Below are positions 14,001-19,388 of a stretch of 19,388 nt of DNA, in pieces. Origin of the DNA: Methanobacteriota archaeon (GTDB lineage: Archaea; Thermoplasmatota; Poseidoniia; Poseidoniales; Thalassarchaeaceae); assembly GCA_002683155.1 (NCBI GenBank), contig NYST01000018.1, forward strand, positions 1 through 19,388. The letters are read 5' to 3'. The notes below the pieces were generated by a model. The model searched no databases. It was not told the DNA's origin and worked only from the letters and a program-made list of their open reading frames with translations. The position numbers and the translations under genes are program-made. Each line of letters opens with the position of its first letter. The first letter of the stretch is position 1.

Positions 14001-16757
14001 CCATCTTCGAACTCAGGAATAAATCCCATGAATGGATCTGATGCTTTGAATAATCCCGATGGCGATGGATTTGATGTAAACATGAACGGCATTATTGAAT
14101 CCGAAGAAGCATTTGTTAATTGGATGGAGTATCACATCAAATCTGGCATTCTCCTGTCGGACTCAATTTCTTCAGGAATCATGTACCCTGAAAACCACAA
14201 GTCGGCATTAACCCACCATTCATGGCAAGGACTGGCAGACGAATCATTCGGAGAAAGAGCAGGGGAATATTACCTCTCTCTATGGGCCGGATTGCCAAAC
14301 GAAGACATCGGCTCCTCAGACCCGTTAAATTCAGACTCGGATGGGGACGGTATGCCCGATGGTTGGGAGGTCTATCATGCAAGATGGAGCCTGTTTGAAA
14401 GTGATTGGACTCTAAATCCCGTTAATGAGGGGGATGGCCTTGGCGATCCAGACTTGGATGGGATGTCAAATTGGGAAGAGTATAATGCAATAGACAGCGA
14501 TATTAGTGAATCAGATCCTACCATTTCATCGCCCCAATTCTACCTAACCGATGCCGCGGGAGCCCTTCTTGAAACTCCATGGATTGGGGCCGATTCGGCT
14601 CTCTCGTTTGGGCACTTCCTGACCGACGAACAGTCAAAATTGACAGGGACTTCTGCGGACCCCAATAATCCAGATACCGATGGAGACGGTTTGTTAGATG
14701 GGGTTGAGGTAATCTTTACCACTTGGAATTCAAGCTTCGGCGTTTGGACCCTGAATCCGCTCATACCCAATCAAGAGTGGTTCGACTCAGATGGAGATGG
14801 AATTGGCGATCTCGTAGAACTAAATCTGACATCAAATCTACCAATTAACGGAGAATCTTATCCAATGGGCGCACCAACATTTGGTGTGGAATCTAGAGAA
14901 ATTGATGAGACAGATTTCGAAAACAGAGTCTTCCGGATTCTTTTCAGTAAAGAAGGAAGGGCCGAATTGGGGATGGAACAGTACTTGGAGTGGAAATCCG
15001 GATTGCCAGCTAAGCCACTTCTCCAGGCATTATTCGGAATTACCGATCCAAAGGATCAGGATACAGATCGGGATGGGATGAGCGATGGGTACGAGTATTG
15101 GTTCTCTGAATGGGATTTGGAGGAGAATAAGTGGACAATGAACCCCCTGACTGACACAGATGTAGGTTTTGACTCTGACGAGGACTCATTCGATTGTAAC
15201 GGGGATGGGGAAATTTCCGATTCAGAGTCTTTTGATAATCTTGCAGAATATGACTCTAGGTGGTATGGGAAGAGGCTGGAGGTAGGAAACGTTCCAAATG
15301 GAACTTCTACTGTCTCATATGGCGTCGATGCAGCTAACGCCTTTATTGAAGAGAATGGGCTTTCGGACCAATCTGCATGGGGTCAAATATACTCCTTGTT
15401 TTCATCGAAAAGCCTCGACTCTTCCGAGAAGGTAGGTCTGATTAACCAATTAGATCCAGATAATTTCAACAAATCTCTAATTGGAATTAGCGACCCCACT
15501 CATGCTGATTCTGATGGCGATGGAATGCCAGACGGTTGGGAATACTGCTATTCAATTTATACAGAGGTCTTGCCAGTAAACTCATTCCGTTGGTCATTAA
15601 ATCCTCTTAATCCATTGGATGCCGATTATGACCCAGATGAGGATGGTTGGTTAGACAGGGGCATTCTGGACTCTCCGGCAATCCAAGGAAAATGGGACTC
15701 TAGAATTTTCACGCCCTACTCCCAAGATAAGCAATTTGAAAATGGGGCAGCACCACTATATTTCACAAATATTATGGAATATGATAATGGAACCGGGCCA
15801 CTCGATCCAGACTCCGACTCCGACTCAATAATCATGATTCCAGTTATAGTGGAAGGGGTGGTGGTTGACTACCAGCAGGACATGAGCCTATCAGACGGGA
15901 GAGAGCTGTTCAAGTATGGGACAAATCCACTTGACAATGACACCGACGGGGATATGATGCCTGACTTCTATGAGTATTATCATGGGTGGAATGAGACCAA
16001 CGACAACTGGTCTTCTTTCATGAAGATCAAAGTCCAGTGGACAGAGGTCACCCCTCAGAACTGGAAGCCAATCAGGTTCTCGGACGGAGATATATTGAGG
16101 CCGGAACTAGATTGGAATTGGTTTACCCATGACCCGACGGATCCTTCCGATGCGACACAAGATGCAGATAATGATGGGGAGTGGGATTGTTCAGGAGGTG
16201 TTTGTGAATATGTCCCATACAACAACTTCCAAGAGTATTATGCAGTAGTAAACGCGACCCTATCTTCACCTTCCATTGTCCGTGCTTCAACATTGTTCGA
16301 CTGCTCCGGCGAAGAGGTGGAGGAATGGTGGCAACTTAGGGAGACTCTCCTCGGCACCTGTTCGGGCTCGACTTCACTCTCTTCCAACTATTTGCGGATT
16401 AACAAAATCAATGACGAGGACCAACTCTACGCATTAATAGTACAAGATAATGACTTGACATACTTCGATGTTAACTCTAGTGACGATATTATTCACGTCA
16501 ATGGTGAATGGACCGACGAGTACAACAGGCTTGCCGGCGATCGAAATCACTTGCCTAATCCTGGTCTGGGAGAATATGCATTTGGATGGTGGATTCTAGA
16601 TATCGATGGGGACATGGTTGCTGACGGCACCGACCCCACAAATTGGGACACCGATGGAGATTGGTTGAACGACTTCTTCGAAATTGATGACGACCTACTT
16701 GATGGAATTAGGGGCAACAGCGGTTCGCCGATTCGCTACGATGACAGAACTTCCTGA
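11040..16757 (+). CDS. giant secreted calcium-loop repeat protein with embedded beta-propeller
   Basis: The product is about 1905 residues. It starts with a basic M-R-M-R-R-K and a hydrophobic stretch (signal peptide or N-terminal anchor) ending near residue 27. The ATG at 11046 has AGAGG seven bases upstream and may be the true start; an in-frame TTG lies at 11028. Most of the protein consists of paired motifs: an acidic loop of the D-S-D-G-D-G-M-P-D-G-W-E type, a linker with a W-x-L-N-P or L-D-P turn, then a second loop D-x-D-x-D-G ending in N-x-x-E-Y. About ten N-x-x-E-Y ends are visible. These are thrombospondin type 3-like Ca2+ sites, giving a rigid extracellular rod. Residues about 396-734 lack the loops and show seven blade-like repeats of the L-L-V-G-x-x-x-G-I type, read as a beta-propeller. 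There is no C-terminal membrane helix, unlike the other two surface proteins here. Possible roles are cell-surface stalk, adhesin or binding scaffold; no catalytic site was seen. Confidence 0.85.
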   Translation: MRMRRKQTALLVTMLIFSSLVFISQTRPQSPVSSTDPNLAEGTESPVTDQDGDLMPDLFEVIFGESVEIETATFQGTISGLDPSDSTDNSTDYDRDGLTALQEYCWPYTLDKCFEDRNTLTGKSPEESESGLREYLDPRSSDTDGDGLPDGYEVHMCTLGGLYKKDPNDPLNSNNFWECRYFDPLDPSDINIDFDRCEADFSWGCGDGFDFNSDGTIDLGEMFTNVEEYSLGTPQDWITERDGLWCWGTIEGLTEDSCQTQFERPTGESGWMGTDPRFSDSDYFFWDEIAPVPLEVLGDGIPDGWEAQYGLDPLNSSDAIIDSDQDGWDKDKDGFITQDVTIGTSQWGESFSNFEEYSVDFDENSGVIPGVRGIEISSDSENFVNFDHSTAIGLVDSAVHSIISDQSRERLLVGSKYGITALDPFRGISTSFEFSPGIELYTMERNSVGSIDFLMLGSNLGLHTVILENGLPNMDTLVTHDLGGASVIFRLSSDSFDSGVLIMGKGGVWRTTFSEEGQSLLTSDPIFVESLSSMLGKSNATATSAGHSKIFGRTPILLIGTDYGLIAWNSTDGSDNDGMPWWVFTRNNADEFVSPDILDSTKTASVNSILVEISEQGSDDVWLGMGGGLHLITMDLFISQPRESINNDRMLNLEGLLTGANDVHSILSLDGMVVLGSSDGTWCLEGGSEGILDIRQNQTNIPGLVSSLTSLERDGKTWVFAGISPGRFMNIAPMNPHSHDSDLDGIPDGWEFAYGLDPTDPFDASRDHDADGVSIGGGSGPGFDRLWTNLEEYRFVTPSDFGQNGTDPRMSDSDGDGLTDGEEYWGWFITQTTFECYYLNQQYLCDSEVGTSAEDVHLGGWTGTGSSGGSDLPTDPTNPDSDGDGMPDGWEIKHRRWIGDIYTGGNQWTLDPNNPDDASGDADGDGLTNLCEYEWERLLDRSISTGIISHGESPESVQNWTPTDPNSADSDSDSLPDGWEARYSCNWPSSNSGINPMNGSDALNNPDGDGFDVNMNGIIESEEAFVNWMEYHIKSGILLSDSISSGIMYPENHKSALTHHSWQGLADESFGERAGEYYLSLWAGLPNEDIGSSDPLNSDSDGDGMPDGWEVYHARWSLFESDWTLNPVNEGDGLGDPDLDGMSNWEEYNAIDSDISESDPTISSPQFYLTDAAGALLETPWIGADSALSFGHFLTDEQSKLTGTSADPNNPDTDGDGLLDGVEVIFTTWNSSFGVWTLNPLIPNQEWFDSDGDGIGDLVELNLTSNLPINGESYPMGAPTFGVESREIDETDFENRVFRILFSKEGRAELGMEQYLEWKSGLPAKPLLQALFGITDPKDQDTDRDGMSDGYEYWFSEWDLEENKWTMNPLTDTDVGFDSDEDSFDCNGDGEISDSESFDNLAEYDSRWYGKRLEVGNVPNGTSTVSYGVDAANAFIEENGLSDQSAWGQIYSLFSSKSLDSSEKVGLINQLDPDNFNKSLIGISDPTHADSDGDGMPDGWEYCYSIYTEVLPVNSFRWSLNPLNPLDADYDPDEDGWLDRGILDSPAIQGKWDSRIFTPYSQDKQFENGAAPLYFTNIMEYDNGTGPLDPDSDSDSIIMIPVIVEGVVVDYQQDMSLSDGRELFKYGTNPLDNDTDGDMMPDFYEYYHGWNETNDNWSSFMKIKVQWTEVTPQNWKPIRFSDGDILRPELDWNWFTHDPTDPSDATQDADNDGEWDCSGGVCEYVPYNNFQEYYAVVNATLSSPSIVRASTLFDCSGEEVEEWWQLRETLLGTCSGSTSLSSNYLRINKINDEDQLYALIVQDNDLTYFDVNSSDDIIHVNGEWTDEYNRLAGDRNHLPNPGLGEYAFGWWILDIDGDMVADGTDPTNWDTDGDWLNDFFEIDDDLLDGIRGNSGSPIRYDDRTS
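12226..13240 (+). other. seven-blade beta-propeller-like domain inside the giant protein
   Basis: Seven successive segments share the pattern 'small-polar turn, strand, aromatic/hydrophobic strand ending in G': V-H-S-I..L-L-V-G, L-Y-T-M..L-M-L-G, ..V-L-I-M-G-K-G-G-V-W, ..L-L-I-G-T-D-Y-G-L, V-N-S-I-L..V-W-L-G-M-G-G-G-L, V-H-S-I-L..V-V-L-G-S-S-D-G-T-W and V-S-S-L..W-V-F-A-G. This resembles Reg_prop/Kelch-type blades. Acidic Ca2+ loops flank it on both sides and are absent within it. Confidence 0.6.
13677..14368 (+). repeat. near-identical 35-bp repeat pair within the loop-repeat region
   Basis: Positions 13677-13711 and 14334-14368 match at 33 of 35 bases; both encode D-S-D-G-D-G-M-P-D-G-W-E. 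Other copies of the same protein motif in this gene (for example near 15508) are more divergent at the DNA level, so this pair looks like a recent duplication or gene-conversion tract. Confidence 0.6.
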
Positions 16758-16795
16758 ACTCAACACTTCATTTGCCACCCTCTCCTCAGATATCC

Positions 16796-17275
16796 ATGAG
16801 CAGCGGTGAGCGACACGTTCCCGGGCCCGATGCACCACCTAACGAAAAACTCCTATTCCTTAGAGAAAACATGGTCCACCTAACAAATCAACTCAGTATG
16901 CCAATCATCGAAGTTGCTCTTGTCATCTCAAAATACATCCGAATAGTCCTCGACTCACTTCAGAAAACAGCCATTGAAGAAGGTGAAGAATTACCTGAAA
17001 TGCTACTAAATCCACTTCCTGGAAACTCTGAACTAACCGAAAATAATTCTGGCATAGCATCATTCCCACTTGAGAAGTTGATTGACAGAGTCGATCAGGA
17101 CAGGATGGACATTCTAGACACCCTAGTAAGGACAATACTCAATGAGAGCCAACTAGAATTTGTTTCCGCGCTTCGAGAGTTTAGGGACTGGGAGTTAGAA
17201 ATCCGCAATCAACTCTCCAACGTATCTAGCCCAGGAGGACTATTTAGCCCACTCTCACTTGATGATGACTTCTAG
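16796..17275 (+). CDS. unrecognised helical protein with acidic C-terminus
   Basis: The ATG at 16796 gives a protein of 159 residues; an in-frame TTG at 16772 would add eight. I do not recognise the family. A polar, proline-rich start (residues 1-17) is followed by two long, probably amphipathic helices separated by a loop rich in Asn, Ser and Pro; the second helical half is charged (R-V-D-Q-D-R-M-D-I-L-D and a stretch around F-R-D-W-E-L-E-I). There is no signal peptide or convincing membrane helix. The protein ends in L-S-L-D-D-D-F. It starts 38 bp after the giant gene on the same strand and might be cotranscribed, but it looks cytoplasmic. Its stop shares CTAG with the stop of the convergent membrane gene. 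Length and steady composition support a real gene. Confidence 0.65.
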   Translation: MSSGERHVPGPDAPPNEKLLFLRENMVHLTNQLSMPIIEVALVISKYIRIVLDSLQKTAIEEGEELPEMLLNPLPGNSELTENNSGIASFPLEKLIDRVDQDRMDILDTLVRTILNESQLEFVSALREFRDWELEIRNQLSNVSSPGGLFSPLSLDDDF

Positions 17276-17604
17276 CTATTCATTGATTCTGATGATGCCA
17301 CTATTCCGCTGGAAACCCACCATGCATCTGCTATTGACCAGACGAAAAGAAAAGGCCATAGAAATGCAGGAATAAGTGGGAACTGAATTAGAAACCATTC
17401 TCCCCCCTTCCTATGTTGGCGATTGAAGTGCTGACCCAGGAATAGAAATGGGACAAGCGAAAGAGCAACTGCAAAAAGAGGACGTATTGCACCCCAAGGG
17501 CCAACGCCTCCGCTCAACTCGCCCCAAATTGCAGAAATGACCCCAAGAGGTCTGAAACCACTCTCTTCCGAGGGCTCCACTCGGACTACGAACTCCCCTT
17601 CCAC
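17272..17604 (-). CDS. small TM2-like membrane protein
   Basis: This 110-residue frame opens with GTG at 17604; no in-frame ATG is available near the start, so the exact N-terminus is uncertain. After a polar start, residues about 40-57 and 70-93 are strongly hydrophobic. They are joined by a loop reading G-Q-H-F-N-R-Q-H-R-K-G-G, and the second helix ends in W-S-I-A-D-A-W-W-V. The pattern 'G-Q-x-x-N-x-x-x-x-K-G, hydrophobic helix, D-A-(aromatic)' is that of TM2-like small membrane proteins, whose function is poorly known. An AAATT box (minus strand, 17632-17636) lies about 25 bp or slightly more before the start, fitting a leaderless promoter. The opposite strand of this stretch has no competing gene. 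Moderate certainty because the start codon is rare and the gene is short. Confidence 0.6.
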   Translation of the reverse strand: MEGEFVVRVEPSEESGFRPLGVISAIWGELSGGVGPWGAIRPLFAVALSLVPFLFLGQHFNRQHRKGGEWFLIQFPLIPAFLWPFLFVWSIADAWWVSSGIVASSESMNS

Positions 17605-17689
17605 ATTGTTTGCGGTAATTGTAAGCGGATGAATTTGCCGACCAAAATCTCATAGAAAACAACAACAATGAGCATCGATTGGGAAAACC

Positions 17690-18274
17690 ATGCATGGGGG
17701 GGTAATAGTCACTGGATTTGAGCCATTTTCCCATCACATTCGCAATATTTCTCAACAAGTTGTAGATTTACTCTCAACAGAATCAATATCAGATTTCAAG
17801 ATTAGTACGTCAATACTTACGGTAGACGAATCCGGATCAAGGGAGGTATCGGAAAGGATAGATAGCGGAGAAAATATCGGTGCAGTATTGCATTTAGGTT
17901 TCTCAGAAAATGCCAATGAAATTTTACTCGAGAGGAGTGCTAGAAATATTTTCCATATGGAAATTGAAGATAACTCCGGTAGGCGCATTCCTTCAGGGAA
18001 GATCTCCGACGGAAAGCCGATTTTTGAAACAAAGGTTCCCATAAATTTCATTGAAAATTACTTAAGTGAAATTTCTAAAATTAGGTGGAACGACGATGCA
18101 GGCGGTTTTGTATGCAATGAGACATATTTTCGTTCACTACAATCTTCCTCTAGTATGCAATTTCCGATAGTACTCTTTGCCCATCTCCCGGACGAGAGGG
18201 TATTGCCCGCCGAAGAACAATGTAGAATCATCATATCGATATGCAAGTCCCTCAATAAGTTACTTTTGGCCTAA
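17690..18274 (+). CDS. pyroglutamyl-peptidase I family cysteine peptidase (C15)
   Basis: The 194-residue protein fits the C15 family in length and motifs. It opens with V-T-G-F-E-P-F, followed by an N-x-S turn. The catalytic triad is in place: Glu81 (L-L-E-R-S-A-R-N), Cys142 (D-A-G-G-F-V-C-N) and His165 (F-A-H-L-P), each within a few residues of its usual position. The family removes N-terminal pyroglutamate from peptides in the cytoplasm, so this gene would take part in peptide recycling. The motifs after G-F-E-P-F and around L-G-F-S-E-N differ from typical members (usually G-G and G-x-A-G/E-A-R), so specificity may be shifted. The ATG at 17690 is the start; an out-of-frame ATG lies at 17668. 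Coding sequence is visibly A/T-richer than the surface genes. Its stop overlaps that of the convergent UPF0201 gene. Confidence 0.85.
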   Translation: MHGGVIVTGFEPFSHHIRNISQQVVDLLSTESISDFKISTSILTVDESGSREVSERIDSGENIGAVLHLGFSENANEILLERSARNIFHMEIEDNSGRRIPSGKISDGKPIFETKVPINFIENYLSEISKIRWNDDAGGFVCNETYFRSLQSSSSMQFPIVLFAHLPDERVLPAEEQCRIIISICKSLNKLLLA

Positions 18275-18777
18275 ACAACCCTTCTCTTACTTCCGGACTC
18301 GAACCATTCGGATGCATCTCCAGTTTCATTCATGGCTAACTCGTCACCGACCTCTCTTGGTACAATTTCTCTGCCATTATGCCATGTGGCCTGTTCAAGC
18401 CATATTACAATGTCTCTCCCAGTCAGAGTAATTTCCATAGTCCCTCCAAGGGGGCTTCCCTCTAGGACAAAGGAGACCTTGCCTATTGATGCGGACTGTC
18501 TAGATAGGCTGAAAACGGTCCCTTCGTCATCGGAATGCATAGCCATAGCATCAAGAGCAGTGTCTAGGACTCTAGCCTCTCTCAATTTAGATAACAGGTT
18601 GTCGAGCGAATCCGCCTTCCCAATTATCTCCTCGGACTCCCTTCTTACTGGGAAATCAGATCTTTCTAGATTTTTATCAGGAATCCAATCAGGAAAAATC
18701 GAACGAACCGAATGGATGACTTTTGCAGGGTCATCGTGACTTCTGACAATAGTAGAAACTAGAATCTCTGGCTCCAT
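18271..18777 (-). CDS. UPF0201 family protein (archaeal, RNA-binding-like fold)
   Basis: The frame from ATG 18777 gives 168 residues; a TTG at 18798 would add seven, but the longer version has no better start signal. Conserved UPF0201 features are visible: a beta-strand start with S-H-D-D-P-A-K-V and I-F-P-D, the helix L-L-S-K-L-R-E-A-R-V-L-D-T-A, the core F-S-L-S-R-Q-S-A-S-I-G-K-V-S-F, then S-P-L-G-G-T-M-E-I-T and a closing I-V-I-W-L-E. The family is archaeal and small, and has been described as ribosomal-L5-like / RNA-binding in fold; the molecular function is unsettled. Here the C-terminus carries about 40 extra polar residues after the conserved domain. No membrane segment. Its presence is one of the best arguments that the window is archaeal. 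Confidence 0.85.
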   Translation of the reverse strand: MEPEILVSTIVRSHDDPAKVIHSVRSIFPDWIPDKNLERSDFPVRRESEEIIGKADSLDNLLSKLREARVLDTALDAMAMHSDDEGTVFSLSRQSASIGKVSFVLEGSPLGGTMEITLTGRDIVIWLEQATWHNGREIVPREVGDELAMNETGDASEWFESGSKRRVV

Positions 18778-18867
18778 ATGTTCTCGAACAAATGACAACT
18801 AATAGTGATAACCGGGCACAACTCGGTTTGCGAGAAAATTCAAACCACTAACAATCGACGAAAAGAT

Positions 18868-19388
18868 ATGGCCCAACGTTCCCGGTTGGTTTCGTTTGCC
18901 CTGTTATTGATTCCGAACATTCTCCTATTTTCTTTCAGGATACTCTCTCCTGAACTTAATGAAGCACTTTCCAATGATACTTTTGGGCAAACAGTAGCTC
19001 ATTCGTTGGCTCTGTTAATCGGGCTAATCTTGGCATATCGTAATTCTGTTGTACATGATCATGAATTCCTTCGCTCCAAGGCAATTAGCGATTTATCGAA
19101 GACATACAAATTGGAGGACAGAGGACTTTGGGAAAAGGGCGAAGTAGCAATTCAAAGGCTGGAAGCAAGAGCCTTTTCCGAATTCAAAGGCAGAAAGGCA
19201 TCCGCTTCTAGAAGAAGAATGCAGGGGATGATCGGCGAGATAAATAGGGAATCCCAGGAAATCGAACAAAAGATGAGCGATGATTCGGATTATTCTGTAG
19301 CAGTAGATGGAATCGAACAGAAGGAAAACGCCGAAGAAAAACAACAGGAAAAAACCAACCCCATCTCTCGTTTTTCTAACTTCATTTC
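18868..19388 (+). CDS. two-helix membrane protein with coiled-coil tail (3' end missing)
   Basis: An ATG at 18868 opens a frame that runs off the right edge after 173 codons. Residues about 8-26 and 43-60 are hydrophobic helices joined by a short polar loop (L-S-P-E-L-N-E-A-L-S), so both ends should face the cytoplasm. From residue 65 on the sequence is charged and predicted helical, rich in Glu, Lys, Arg and Gln (including A-S-A-S-R-R-R-M and I-N-R-E-S-Q-E-I-E-Q-K-M), consistent with a coiled coil, then a Glu/Lys/Gln-rich low-complexity stretch. I do not recognise the family. The start is supported by the immediate hydrophobic segment and by the gap of 90 bp to the divergent UPF0201 gene. 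No downstream partner is visible. Confidence 0.75.
   Translation, partial: MAQRSRLVSFALLLIPNILLFSFRILSPELNEALSNDTFGQTVAHSLALLIGLILAYRNSVVHDHEFLRSKAISDLSKTYKLEDRGLWEKGEVAIQRLEARAFSEFKGRKASASRRRMQGMIGEINRESQEIEQKMSDDSDYSVAVDGIEQKENAEEKQQEKTNPISRFSNFI

Noticed and set aside
13258..15540. Regular short repeats that could look like a CRISPR or tandem-repeat array
   Set aside because: The repeats are in frame, encode calcium-binding loops and have irregular spacing with coding sequence between them.
17411..17758. 115-residue minus-strand frame overlapping the TM2-like gene and the start of the C15 peptidase
   Set aside because: It would cover the peptidase start, is Ser/Arg/Cys-rich without domains, and the other minus frame here has membrane helices and family-like signature residues.

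Overview
The window looks like a chromosomal segment of a marine-type euryarchaeon, most likely a Marine Group II (Poseidoniales) relative or another member of the Thermoplasmatota. Four things point that way: a UPF0201-family gene (an archaeal family), very large secreted or membrane-anchored proteins rich in acidic D-x-D-x-D-G calcium-binding loops, arginine written mostly as AGG/AGA, and little Shine-Dalgarno signal. Several genes instead have an A/T-rich box about 25 bp before the start codon, as expected for archaeal leaderless transcripts. The lineage is inferred from gene content; no rRNA or other phylogenetic marker is present.

Positions 1-7483 form a cell-surface block on the + strand. 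It holds the 3' part of a C-terminally anchored protein with calcium-loop and CARDB/Ig-like domains, an N-terminally anchored subtilisin-family (S8) protease, and a 1429-residue secreted beta-helix/Ig-like protein with a C-terminal membrane anchor and a short tryptophan-rich cytoplasmic tail. Positions 7539-10067 encode a cytoplasmic winged-helix/STAND ATPase/TPR protein, a probable signal-responsive regulator. It is followed tail-to-tail by a minus-strand YycJ/WalJ-type metallo-beta-lactamase-fold hydrolase (10068-10874).

Positions 11040-16757 encode a protein of about 1900 residues. It is built from paired acidic loops, with an apparent seven-bladed beta-propeller inserted in its N-terminal half and no C-terminal membrane anchor.

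The last 2.6 kb (16796-19388) hold small genes on alternating strands: an unrecognised helical protein, a small TM2-like membrane protein (minus), a pyroglutamyl-peptidase I family enzyme, a UPF0201 protein (minus), and the start of a two-helix membrane protein cut by the window edge. All three convergent pairs in the window abut or overlap at their stop codons.

Read together, the left and middle parts look like a surface-protein locus with its own anchored protease and a nearby STAND-type regulator; the functional link is inferred from position only. No tRNA, rRNA, CRISPR array, transposase or phage gene was seen. There is no stretch over 300 bases without a gene, provided the small minus-strand membrane gene at 17272-17604 is real.
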